The position numbers and the translations under genes were made by a program. A stretch of DNA of 11,147 bases from Flemingiibacterium sp045636145 (GTDB taxonomy: Bacteria > Bacillota > Clostridia > Oscillospirales > CAG-272): contig JAZTWV010000032.1 in the NCBI GenBank assembly GCA_045636145.1, forward strand, positions 1-11,147, in the 5' to 3' direction. Positions 1 through 6,572 of the stretch are shown piece after piece (position 1 is the stretch's first letter; each line of letters starts with the position of its first letter). The notes beneath the pieces were generated by a model. The model did no database searches, was not told where the DNA came from, and saw only the letters and a program-made list of their open reading frames with translations.

Positions 1-219
1 ATCATATATAAAGTAGCCACTTCCAATAGCAACCATTTCATTATCGTTGTCATAAACTTCTAACAAAACTACTGATTCCGATAGTTTTTCAACAATATTG
101 TCGGATTCAACCGAGGTGTCTGACTCAAGAACCTTGTCAGATTTGATAAAGTTTATACCAACAACAATTCCAGCAACTATAATAACACACAAACAACTTG
201 TAATAATTATTTTTTTCAT
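1..219 (-). CDS. Trypsin/HtrA-like serine protease, N-terminal part (runs off the window)
   Basis: The reading frame stays open from the ATG at 219 to the window edge, giving the first 73 residues. It begins MKK and then has one hydrophobic segment at about residues 4-23, with no lipobox or clear signal-peptidase site, so it is probably an N-terminal membrane anchor with the rest outside the cell. A short acidic, Ser-rich linker follows. The last 25 or so residues (SVVLLEVYDNDNEM...IGSGYFIYD) resemble the first strands of a trypsin-fold domain of the S1C/HtrA group, where GSGF/GSGY sits just before the catalytic His. The His, Asp and Ser would all lie outside the window, so activity cannot be judged. 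A GGAG ribosome binding site is about 11 bases upstream of the ATG, and a good promoter lies at 293-321. The family call is by pattern from a short segment; another secreted protein is possible. Confidence 0.6.
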   Translation of the reverse strand, partial: MKKIIITSCLCVIIVAGIVVGINFIKSDKVLESDTSVESDNIVEKLSESVVLLEVYDNDNEMVAIGSGYFIYD

Positions 220-292
220 ACTTCGTTCTCCGTTTTCACCAACATTTTAAATTACCGCACTTAAATCTCTTGACAATTTAATTCTTTATATC

Positions 293-321
293 ATTATATC
301 ATATTATAAAACTTTTTTCAA
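293..321 (-). promoter_or_regulatory. Promoter of the protease gene
   Basis: Reading on the minus strand, TTGAAA (321-316) is followed after exactly 17 bases by TATAAT (298-293). It points toward the ATG at 219 and leaves a leader of roughly 65-70 bases. The match is close to the sigma-A consensus. Confidence 0.7.
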
Positions 322-381
322 CACTTACGCCATTTTATTTTTCTAAAAACAATGCATCTTTAGTGAAAAAGGTTTCAGATG

Positions 382-404
382 AAGTGAAAAATCATTTTTC
401 ACTT
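382..404. repeat. Short perfect palindrome upstream of the protease promoter
   Basis: Two 11-base arms (AAGTGAAAAAT and its complement) surround a single central C. A related half-site, AGTGAAAAA, occurs at 362-370. The palindrome lies about 60 bases upstream of the protease -35 box and about 60 bases beyond the tRNA terminator. It could be a regulator binding site or a fortuitous AT-rich hairpin; no T-tract makes it a convincing terminator. Confidence 0.35.
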
Positions 405-462
405 GCATATTTAACATAAAAGCTTTTTTCGAAAGAGCTCCATTATACAATGTTTTAACACA

Positions 463-498
463 CAAAAAAACCTCAACTTCGTATCAAGATTGAGGTTT
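463..498 (-). terminator. Rho-independent terminator of tRNA-Ser
   Basis: On the minus strand the stem AAACCTCAA (498-490) pairs with TTGAGGTTT (476-468), helped by a short inner CTT/AAG pairing. A run of T residues follows directly. It starts 5 bases after the encoded CCA of the tRNA. Confidence 0.88.
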
Positions 499-503
499 CT
501 CTT

Positions 504-593
504 TGGCGGAGAGGGAGGGATTCGAACCCTCGTGCGCTTTTGGCGCAAACTGATTTCGAGTCAGCCCCGTTATGACCACTTCGATACCTCTCC
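504..593 (-). tRNA. tRNA-Ser (anticodon CGA)
   Basis: The minus strand folds into a complete class II tRNA. The acceptor stem GGAGAGG pairs with CCTCTCC, the discriminator is G, and the 3' CCA is encoded in the DNA (506-504). The anticodon loop is CTCGAAA, giving anticodon CGA, which reads the serine codon UCG. A long variable arm with a GCGC stem and a T arm (GAGGG-TTCGAAT-CCCTC) complete the serine pattern. A terminator follows at once. No convincing promoter lies in the 140 bases just upstream; the likely promoter is at 812-840, beyond a partial second copy of this gene. Confidence 0.96.
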
Positions 594-597
594 GTAT

Positions 598-737
598 GAA
601 ATTGTGCGGAATTTCGTTAGAAAAACGTTAGATGCGCTGACAAATCGCTGCGAACGAAATTCACGAAAAACGCAGGATTTGCGAGATAATCGAAGAAAAT
701 GCGAGCTTCTTACCTATCAATAGGGACGAATCCATTT
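598..737. other. Spacer between intact tRNA-Ser and its partial copy
   Basis: No gene is supported in these 140 bases. They hold an inverted repeat, GAATTTCGTT (609-618) with AACGAAATTC (653-662), extended by GTG/CAC across a two-base bulge and with a 34-base loop. A short palindrome CTATCAATAG lies at 714-723. There is no T-tract and no good -35/-10 pair facing the tRNA. A 77-codon frame that crosses this stretch and the tRNA is an artefact. Confidence 0.5.
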
Positions 738-784
738 TGATTTCGAGTCAGCCCCGTTATGACCACTTCGATATCTCTCCGTAT
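738..784 (-). pseudogene. Partial tRNA-Ser copy (5' half only)
   Basis: These 47 bases match 551-597 at 46 positions. They correspond to tRNA nucleotides 1 to 43 (acceptor 5' strand, D arm and whole anticodon arm with the CGA anticodon) plus four bases of leader. The one difference is G7 to A7 in the acceptor stem. The similarity stops at the 3' edge of the anticodon stem, so variable arm, T arm and 3' acceptor strand are missing and the fragment cannot be a working tRNA. It sits between the consensus promoter at 812-840 and the intact tRNA, so it is probably transcribed as part of the same precursor. Confidence 0.85.
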
Positions 785-811
785 TAAATACGTCATATAT
801 GCGACCTACAC

Positions 812-840
812 ATTATACCATATTGACGCGCTATTGTCAA
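812..840 (-). promoter_or_regulatory. Consensus promoter for the tRNA-Ser transcript
   Basis: On the minus strand TTGACA (840-835) and TATAAT (817-812) are separated by 17 bases, a perfect sigma-A promoter, as expected for a stable RNA gene. Transcription would begin at about 805, run through the partial tRNA (784-738) and then the intact tRNA (593-504), and stop at 463-498. Confidence 0.88.
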
Positions 841-896
841 GACAAAAAAGAAAAAAACTGAATTTTTATTGCTACAGTAAAGTTTTTATAAGGCAC

Positions 897-925
897 TTGA
901 CTTGTATTTCCATGTGTGCTATAAT
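897..925 (+). promoter_or_regulatory. Promoter of the GDSL hydrolase pseudogene
   Basis: TTGACT (897-902) and TATAAT (920-925) are 17 bases apart and point at the ATG at 987. The promoter has stayed nearly perfect although the gene behind it is broken. Confidence 0.75.
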
Positions 926-986
926 TGGCATGGTGTGAATTCTGTTTTACCTAAAACTATTGTTTAACGAGAGGAATACTTTACTT

Positions 987-1290
987 ATGAAAATTTTGTT
1001 TTAGGGTGATTCCATCACAGATGCTAGACGTGTAAGAGACAACGACGGTAGTGTGGGTATGGATATCCGCTCCTTGTAAAAGCGGCTCTTGGCTTTGATA
1101 ATCCCGGTAAGTACGATTTTGTGAACAGAGGTATAAGCGGTAATCGTATTGTTGATGTTTATGCGCGTATTAAGAAGGATATCATTACGTAAAACCCGAT
1201 GTAATGAGTTTGCTTATCGGCGTTAACGATGTATGGCATGAATTTATCAAGCGTGAGTGGATGAAGATGTTTGAGCGCATTATATAATAG
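987..1290 (+). pseudogene. Broken GDSL/SGNH-family hydrolase
   Basis: Read across frames, this stretch gives a typical SGNH-hydrolase N-terminal half: MKILF-stop-GDSITDARR (block I with the nucleophile Ser), then YPLLVKAALGFDNPGKY, NRGISGNRI (block II Gly), and KPDVMSLLIGVNDVWHEF (block III GVND, Asn of the oxyanion hole). The defects are a TAG at codon 6, where Gln is usual (one C-to-T change of CAG), an apparent one-base loss near 1056-1058, a second near 1190, and stops at 1285-1290. The C-terminal half with the catalytic Asp-X-X-His is missing or unrecognisable; a possible scrap lies around 1394-1445. The start has a GAGAGGAA ribosome binding site. Family members usually have about 200 residues. 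They are esterases or carbohydrate deacetylases; the substrate of this one cannot be told. Confidence 0.85.
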
Positions 1291-1334
1291 GCAGAATTGG
1301 TCAAATCCTCAATATTTCATACTAAATTATAACG

Positions 1335-1368
1335 AAATCCGCAGAAAGACTTGTTTTTCTGCGGATTT
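1335..1368 (+). terminator. Hairpin terminator after the pseudogene
   Basis: AAATCCGCAGAAA (1335-1347) pairs perfectly with 1356-1368 around an 8-base loop, a 13-bp stem that ends in four T residues. The T-tract is short. The right arm also lies within the spacer of the next promoter (1351-1379). Confidence 0.65.
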
Positions 1369-1379
1369 TGTGATATAAT
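1351..1379 (+). promoter_or_regulatory. Extended -10 promoter for the PsiE-like gene
   Basis: TATAAT (1374-1379) is preceded by TGA, giving an extended -10 element, and by a weak -35 TTGTTT (1351-1356) at 17 bases. The promoter overlaps the loop and right arm of the terminator hairpin, so the two signals share DNA. The leader to the ATG at 1464 is about 80 bases. Confidence 0.55.
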
Positions 1380-1463
1380 TTGAATAATATAACGATGTGG
1401 GAAGCGGTGCTTACCACATTGAAGTTCGCACTCGATATTGACTAAAAGCAAAGGAGATTACAT

Positions 1464-1889
1464 ATGAGAAAAAAGCTACAGGACATAATGTTTGAAATAA
1501 GCTATCTTTTTGAGCTTTTTATAGCAGTTATTGTGGGTGCTGCCATAATGATACTTGCGGTGCGGATGATCGTTGATATGACAAGCCTTGAGCTGTACTA
1601 TAAAGGTGCCGATTCACTTGTGAAATTCCTTGACAATGCCATTATACTTGCAATTGGTGCGGAGCTTATAAAAATGTTCTGTAAGCATACTCCGGAAACG
1701 GTGATAGAGGTGCTGGCATTTGCACTTGCACGTCAGCTTATAGTTGGACACGCCGCCGCATGGGAAAATCTCGTTACGGTTACGGCTATTGCAATTTTGT
1801 TCGCGGTAAGACGCTTCCTGCTTAAGCGGCACGATATGGTGGAGACACCTGACGGTCTTGTTGAGGCAGATGATGAAAATAACGCGTAA
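1464..1889 (+). CDS. PsiE-family-like small membrane protein
   Basis: This 141-residue protein has four likely membrane helices, at about residues 13-37, 55-72, 79-97 and 100-118. The loop KHTPETVIEVL followed by ARQLIVGH and a final hydrophobic helix ending in basic residues (RRFLLKRHD) resembles the phosphate-starvation-inducible PsiE family (E. coli PsiE has 136 residues and a comparable R-LIIVDH segment). The cellular role of that family is poorly known; phosphate regulation is described in E. coli, but no Pho-box-like repeat is apparent here. The start is well supported: AAAGGAGA lies 7 bases before the ATG. It is a single-gene unit, with a promoter at 1351-1379 and a hairpin just after the stop. 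The acidic tail (about residues 125-141) should lie in the cytoplasm by the positive-inside rule. Confidence 0.65.
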   Translation: MRKKLQDIMFEISYLFELFIAVIVGAAIMILAVRMIVDMTSLELYYKGADSLVKFLDNAIILAIGAELIKMFCKHTPETVIEVLAFALARQLIVGHAAAWENLVTVTAIAILFAVRRFLLKRHDMVETPDGLVEADDENNA

Positions 1890-1893
1890 ACCC

Positions 1894-1922
1894 AAAGCCG
1901 TCAGCGTAACGCTGACGGCTTT
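1894..1922. terminator. Bidirectional hairpin between the PsiE-like gene and metF
   Basis: AAAGCCGTCAGCG (1894-1906) pairs perfectly with 1910-1922 around the loop TAA. It lies 4 bases after one stop codon and 7 bases after the convergent metF stop. T-runs are short on both sides, but its position between convergent genes fits a shared terminator. Confidence 0.75.
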
Positions 1923-1929
1923 ACCGTTC

Positions 1930-2805
1930 CTATTTCAGAATATCTGAAAGATTATCAAGAATCTTCTTTGCCACATCCGGCTTGTTCATAGAGTAAACGT
2001 GAACATTTTTTACTCCGTTTGCGAAAAGGTCGATAATCTGATCGGTTGCATATGCAATTCCCGCCTGTTTCATAGCATCGGGGGAAGAGGCGAATTTGTC
2101 AACGAGGCTCTTGAATCGCTGAGGCATAAACGAGCCTGAGAGCTTTATTGCACGCTCTACCTGATTTGCGTTGGTGATGGGCATTATTCCCGGAATTACC
2201 GGTACAGTAATGCCTGCCTCGCGGATTTTATAAAGGAAATTGTAGAGAAGATTGTTGTCAAAAAACATCTGCGTTGTGAGGAAGGAAGCGCCTGCGTCTA
2301 CTTTTTCGCGAAGATACTTTATATCCTCCGCCTGATTTGCGCTTTCGGGATGTACCTCAGGATAGCACGCGCCACCAATGCAGAAATCCGCACCGCTTTC
2401 CTTTATGTCACGGATAAGATCCACCGCGTGGCGGTAAGCCCAGCCGGAGCGATCGGATGCTTCAAGCTCAGGTGTAAGATCGCCGCGCAATGCCATTACG
2501 TTTTCGATACCGGAGGCTTTCATGTCTTCAATACGGCTGCGCACTGTTTCTTTGGTGGAAGAAACGCAGGTGAGGTGTGCGAGGGTGGGCACGTTGTAGC
2601 AGTGCTTGATATTTCGCGCAATATCAAGAGTGTAACGGCTTGTGCCTCCTCCTGCGCCATATGTAACGCTCATGAATGATGGGCGAAGCTTTGCTATTTC
2701 TTCTGTAGCTGTTTTAACACTGTCAAATGCGGTATCATTTTTCGGGGGGAATACCTCAAAAGACAGCGACAGCGAATCATTTTTAAAAAGTTCGGTGAGT
2801 TTCAT
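1930..2805 (-). CDS. metF: 5,10-methylenetetrahydrofolate reductase (MetF)
   Basis: This FAD enzyme reduces 5,10-methylene-THF to 5-methyl-THF, the methyl donor for methionine synthesis (and part of the methyl branch in acetogens). The 291 residues match the usual bacterial length (E. coli 296). Visible family motifs in order are SLSFEVFPPK with the catalytic Glu at residue 17, SVTYGAGGGTSRYT, LAHLTCVSS, NVMALRGDLTPE with the Asp that contacts the flavin, FCIGGACYPEVHPES, FLTTQMFFDN and VIPGIMPI. The frame is intact. The gene stands alone, with its own promoter (2841-2869) and an AAAGGA ribosome binding site about 13 bases before the ATG. No S-box or other methionine riboswitch fits in the short leader, so regulation by that route is not supported. 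There is no zinc-finger (MetV-like) partner gene alongside. Confidence 0.96.
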   Translation of the reverse strand: MKLTELFKNDSLSLSFEVFPPKNDTAFDSVKTATEEIAKLRPSFMSVTYGAGGGTSRYTLDIARNIKHCYNVPTLAHLTCVSSTKETVRSRIEDMKASGIENVMALRGDLTPELEASDRSGWAYRHAVDLIRDIKESGADFCIGGACYPEVHPESANQAEDIKYLREKVDAGASFLTTQMFFDNNLLYNFLYKIREAGITVPVIPGIMPITNANQVERAIKLSGSFMPQRFKSLVDKFASSPDAMKQAGIAYATDQIIDLFANGVKNVHVYSMNKPDVAKKILDNLSDILK

Positions 2806-2840
2806 TGTTCAGTTGTTCCTTTATAAGAAATTACAGTAAT

Positions 2841-2869
2841 ATTTTATCATATTATGTTGAAAAAATCAA
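2841..2869 (-). promoter_or_regulatory. metF promoter
   Basis: On the minus strand TTGATT (2869-2864) and TAAAAT (2846-2841) are 17 bases apart. The leader to the ATG at 2805 is only about 30 bases, too short for a riboswitch. Confidence 0.6.
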
Positions 2870-2880
2870 TAGCTAACAGA

Positions 2881-2906
2881 AAAGAGTCCGATTTTTCGGA
2901 CTCTTT
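2881..2906 (-). terminator. Terminator of the marR-ABC exporter operon
   Basis: AAAGAGTCCGA (2881-2891) pairs perfectly with 2896-2906 around a four-base loop. On the minus strand the stem is followed by TTTTCTGTT. It lies 26 bases after the stop codon of the second ABC subunit. Confidence 0.8.
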
Positions 2907-2932
2907 CATGCTTATTCTGAATTTTGCGCCTA

Positions 2933-4792
2933 TTATGTCGCAATACCTGCGTACTGATTCTTGTAAAGCCTGTAGTATGCGCCTTCCTTTTTAAGAAGCT
3001 CCTCATGACTGCCTACTTCCGCCACAACTCCGCCGTCAAGCACCACTATCTTGTCCGCATCACGGATAGTCGAAAGACGGTGAGCGATGATAAGGGAAGT
3101 GCGGTTTTTCATCAGTGCCACCATTGCCGATTGAATGTGCATTTCCGTTCTTGTGTCGACGCTTGATGTTGCTTCGTCAAGAATGAGAATCTTGGGATCG
3201 GCAAGCACCGCGCGTGCGATTGAGAGAAGCTGTCTTTGACCCTGTGACAGGTCGCTTCCCGATTCGGAAAGAACCGTTTCGTATCCGTCCGGCAGACGTT
3301 CAATAAACACGTCCGCGTGTGCCGTAGCGGCGGCGCGCCGAAGCTCCTCCTCAGTGGCATCAAGCTTGCCGTAACGTATGTTGGCGGCGATTGTGTCGGA
3401 GAAGAGCACCGTATCCTGAAGCACGATTGCAATAGCGCGGCGAAGTGTATTTTTCGGGATGTCGTTAATATTGATACCGTCTATTGTAATAGCACCGCTG
3501 TCAATATCATAGAACCGTGTCAGCAGATTTACTACCGTGGTTTTACCTGAGCCTGTTGCACCCACGATTGCGATTTTTTGACCGCGCTCCACTTTAAGAT
3601 TAAAGCCTTTAAGCACAGGCTCGCCTTCCTTGTAAGAGAAGTACATATCCTTGAAGTTTATGTCACCGCGAATGTCATCTACTGAAATCGGATGCTTGCC
3701 ATTGTCCGGCTCAGAGGGAGACTCCATTATCTCAAACACACGCTCCGCACCTGCTATTGCGGTGAGTATCTGAGCATATTGGTTGGCGATCTCGTTTATG
3801 GGGCGTGTGAACTGCTTTGAATACTGAAGCACCGCCTGTATTGCGGGGATACCTATGGGAGCGAATCCCAGCACGCTGTAAAGGGACAGATAACCGCCCA
3901 CTGCGGCAACGATAAGATAACCGAGATTGCCGATCATGTTCATGCAGGGACCCATTACGCCGCCCCAGATGTTGGCTTTTATGCCCACCTTGCGGTATTT
4001 TTCGGCAATTTTTGAAAACTCCTCAACCGATGAGGATTCCTTGCCGTATGCCATTACCGTTTTATATCCGGTTACAGCTTCCTCAATATGACCGTTGAGC
4101 TGACCAAGCAGCTTTTGCTGTTCCACGAAGTATTTACGCATAAATTTTGAAAGATTTGTGGATACAAGCACAGTCAGAGGAATCGTTACCATGGCTACTA
4201 CCGTAAGAACAGGGCTGTAGTACAGCATCATCACGAATGAGCCTATAAGAGTTATTACCGCGGAGAAAAGGGAAGCTATAGACTGCGAAACGGAGTTTGA
4301 TATGTTCTCAACGTCGTTTGTCATACGGCTCATGATATCTCCGTGTCGGTGCGTGTCGGTGTAGCGTATGGGGAGATATGATATTTTTGCAAAGAGGTCG
4401 TTTCTCATTGTGCATACGGTGTTCTGCGACAGCTTTGCGGCGGCAATACCCTGAAGATATGTAAGAAGCGAGGATACTGCGTATACCACCGCCATAATGG
4501 CAACAACAACAAAAAGACGCTGGAAATCAACGTGGACTCCCTCGGAGTCGATAGTTATAGCGCGTATAGCCTCCGCCTGGAGAGCCGGACCGGCAAGAGT
4601 AAGAGCCGCCACAAGCGTAACTATAACGAGAAGCGCAATAAGCAGATATCTGTTTTTGCCTATGTACCGGAACAGCTTTCCAAGGGTCGCCTTCATATGC
4701 TTCGGCTTTTCTCTGACCATAGGTCCGCCGGGACCGCCGCGTCTTGGTCCCATTTGTACCATGGGACGGTCCTGTGTTCTGTTCTCCGCCAT
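2933..4792 (-). CDS. ABC exporter half-transporter, catalytically intact subunit
   Basis: This 619-residue protein has a polar, Gly/Pro/Arg-rich N-terminus (about 1-45), a six-helix type IV exporter membrane domain (about 50-340) and a nucleotide-binding domain (about 375-610). Key residues are Walker A G411-T418 with K417, signature L515-S-Q-G-Q519, Walker B ILILDE with catalytic E540, and H-loop H571 (IIAHRLSTI). The signature departs from LSGGQ (Gly to Gln at 517), while the Walker B Glu and the switch His are kept. The subunit encoded just upstream shows the opposite pattern, so the two should form a heterodimer with one working and one degenerate ATP site, as in BmrCD, LmrCD and TmrAB. 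The ATG overlaps the stop of the upstream gene (TAATG), and a GGAGGTGA site lies inside the end of that gene, so translation is probably coupled. The substrate is unknown; drugs or lipids are typical for the family. Confidence 0.93.
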   Translation of the reverse strand: MAENRTQDRPMVQMGPRRGGPGGPMVREKPKHMKATLGKLFRYIGKNRYLLIALLVIVTLVAALTLAGPALQAEAIRAITIDSEGVHVDFQRLFVVVAIMAVVYAVSSLLTYLQGIAAAKLSQNTVCTMRNDLFAKISYLPIRYTDTHRHGDIMSRMTNDVENISNSVSQSIASLFSAVITLIGSFVMMLYYSPVLTVVAMVTIPLTVLVSTNLSKFMRKYFVEQQKLLGQLNGHIEEAVTGYKTVMAYGKESSSVEEFSKIAEKYRKVGIKANIWGGVMGPCMNMIGNLGYLIVAAVGGYLSLYSVLGFAPIGIPAIQAVLQYSKQFTRPINEIANQYAQILTAIAGAERVFEIMESPSEPDNGKHPISVDDIRGDINFKDMYFSYKEGEPVLKGFNLKVERGQKIAIVGATGSGKTTVVNLLTRFYDIDSGAITIDGININDIPKNTLRRAIAIVLQDTVLFSDTIAANIRYGKLDATEEELRRAAATAHADVFIERLPDGYETVLSESGSDLSQGQRQLLSIARAVLADPKILILDEATSSVDTRTEMHIQSAMVALMKNRTSLIIAHRLSTIRDADKIVVLDGGVVAEVGSHEELLKKEGAYYRLYKNQYAGIAT

Positions 4793-6540
4793 TATATGTC
4801 ACCTCCATCCGTGCTGCTTCTCATCTGAGATGCATAAATATCCTGATAGGTTTCGCTGGTTTTCATAAGCTCATCGTGGGGTGCAAAGGCTGTGACGGTT
4901 CCGTTTTCTATAACGGCTATACGGTCGCAGTTCTTGATACTTGCAATACGCTGTGCGATCATGATTACAGTTGTACCGCTTGTGTGCTCGCGCAGTGCCG
5001 TATGGAGCTTTGCTTCGGTGGAGAGGTCAAGCGCCGATGTGGAGTCGTCGAAAATAAGCACCTCGGGGCGGCGGATTATTGCACGTGCGATAGCTATACG
5101 CTGTTTCTGACCGCCCGAGAGGGAAGCGCCTTTTTCGGCAATCATGGTGTTGTAGCCATCATTGAATCCTTTTATGAAATCATCTGCCTGAGCTATCTTT
5201 GCCGCAAGCTCTACCTCCTCGTCGGAGGCATCGGGACGTCCCCATCTGATATTGTCGGCAACAGTACCCGAAAACAGCTCGGTCTTTTGGAGAACAAAGG
5301 CTATCTTGCCTCTGAGAGTATGGAGATCATAGTCTTTTACGTTTACTCCGTCAATAAGCACCTCGCCCTCGTTGGCATCGTAGAATCTGGGAATAAGATT
5401 TACAAGCGAGGATTTTCCCGAGCCTGTAGCACCGATTATCGCCACATTTTCTCCCGGCTTTATGTCAAGTGTAACGTCCTCAAGAACACGTCTTCCTACG
5501 GTGCCGGGGTAACGGAAGCATACGTTTTTGAATGTAACTGCACCGTCAGTCCCACAGTCCTGGGTGTGTGTGCCGCTTTTGATTATAGGATCGCTGTCAA
5601 GCACCTCTACGATTCGCTTAGCACTTGCGGCGGCGCGAGTCATAGTCTGGAACATCATAGAAACCATCATCATTGACATAAGTATCTGGGTTATGTATGT
5701 GATCGCCGCCATAACGTCGCCTACCTGAATACCGCCGATAACGCCGATGGAAGCCTCCACCTCTTTACCGCCGATAAGCAGTATTGCGATAACTGAGCCG
5801 TTCATTATGATCATCAAAATAGGACTGAGTGCCGCCATAAGCCGCTGTACGGTCAGATTTACGTCGCGAAGCTGGGTGTTGGCGTCGTTGAAGCGACCGA
5901 TCTCGTGCTGTTCTTTTACATAAGCTTTTACTACGCGCGCACCGGAAACGTTTTCCTGTACAACGGAGTTTACTTTGTCAAGCTTGTCCTGCACCACGGC
6001 ATACAGCGGACTTGCTTTTTTAAGCATTGCGAAGATAAGTATAAGCTGTATGGGGAGCGCAATGGCAAGTACCACGCCGAATTTGGGACTTATTGTTATT
6101 GCCATTATAATGCCGCCGATAAACTGCATTGGAGCGCGGACGAACATACGGATAAGCATGGATATAAACATCTGAACAGAGTTTATATCGTTGGTAAGGC
6201 GTGTTACAAGTGAGCCGGTTGTGAATTTGTCGGTTTGCTCCAAAGACAGGCTCATTACCTTTTTAAAAACGTCGTTTCTAAGATCGTTTCCGAATCTCTG
6301 TGCGGCGTTGCTGGCAAAAGCGGCAGAGAGTATGCCGAAAAGTCCGCCTATGGCAACAAGCAGAAGCATGGTAAGACCTGTTGAGATGATAAGCTCAAGA
6401 TTCTGACCGATGACGCCCTCATCCACAATTTTTGACATCAGCTTTGGCTGCATAAGGTCAATTGCCACCTCGCCGATCATTGTAAGCGGCGCAAGCAGGG
6501 CAAAAAACCAATAGGGCCTTAAATATTTTGCAAGTTTCAT
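4792..6540 (-). CDS. ABC exporter half-transporter, degenerate-site subunit
   Basis: This 582-residue protein has an exporter membrane domain (about residues 1-310) and a nucleotide-binding domain (about 330-575). Walker A is G370-S377 with K376, and the signature LSGGQ (474-478) is perfect. However, the Walker B ends in FDD, placing Asp at 499 where the catalytic Glu belongs, and the H-loop reads IAQRI, with Gln at 530 in place of His. These two changes together mark the poorly hydrolysing partner in heterodimeric exporters such as BmrC or LmrC. Its good signature would complete the working ATP site formed with K417 and E540 of the downstream subunit. AAAGGAC lies about 7 bases before the ATG. 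It starts 32 bases after the MarR-family gene, and both probably share one transcript. Export of drugs or toxic compounds is the best guess; the substrate cannot be read from sequence. Confidence 0.93.
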   Translation of the reverse strand: MKLAKYLRPYWFFALLAPLTMIGEVAIDLMQPKLMSKIVDEGVIGQNLELIISTGLTMLLLVAIGGLFGILSAAFASNAAQRFGNDLRNDVFKKVMSLSLEQTDKFTTGSLVTRLTNDINSVQMFISMLIRMFVRAPMQFIGGIIMAITISPKFGVVLAIALPIQLILIFAMLKKASPLYAVVQDKLDKVNSVVQENVSGARVVKAYVKEQHEIGRFNDANTQLRDVNLTVQRLMAALSPILMIIMNGSVIAILLIGGKEVEASIGVIGGIQVGDVMAAITYITQILMSMMMVSMMFQTMTRAAASAKRIVEVLDSDPIIKSGTHTQDCGTDGAVTFKNVCFRYPGTVGRRVLEDVTLDIKPGENVAIIGATGSGKSSLVNLIPRFYDANEGEVLIDGVNVKDYDLHTLRGKIAFVLQKTELFSGTVADNIRWGRPDASDEEVELAAKIAQADDFIKGFNDGYNTMIAEKGASLSGGQKQRIAIARAIIRRPEVLIFDDSTSALDLSTEAKLHTALREHTSGTTVIMIAQRIASIKNCDRIAVIENGTVTAFAPHDELMKTSETYQDIYASQMRSSTDGGDI

Positions 6541-6572
6541 TTTTAGTCCTTTCTATAGTAAGTAAAACATGT

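Noticed and set aside
270..298. Plus-strand promoter starting at TTGACA (270-275)
   Set aside because: The -10 region at 17 bases is poor (ATTATA), and no plus-strand gene lies downstream; the same bases serve a better minus-strand promoter.
490..723. 77-codon plus-strand open frame
   Set aside because: It crosses the tRNA-Ser gene on its opposite strand; the start MRFLFGGEGGIRTLV is the well-known artefact of translating a tRNA-Ser, and no ribosome binding site precedes it.
1394..1445. C-terminal remnant of the GDSL hydrolase
   Set aside because: Short words such as GAYHIE and LKFALDID could be an eroded end, but they need another frameshift and lie beyond a terminator; too weak to annotate.
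2806..2880. S-box or other methionine riboswitch upstream of metF
   Set aside because: The leader is about 30 bases after the predicted promoter, and no long structured region exists before the terminator of the neighbouring operon.
4744..5676. 310-codon plus-strand open frame
   Set aside because: It is antisense to the two ABC subunits, whose domains and motifs are unmistakable; its translation is rich in Cys, Tyr and His and has no family pattern.
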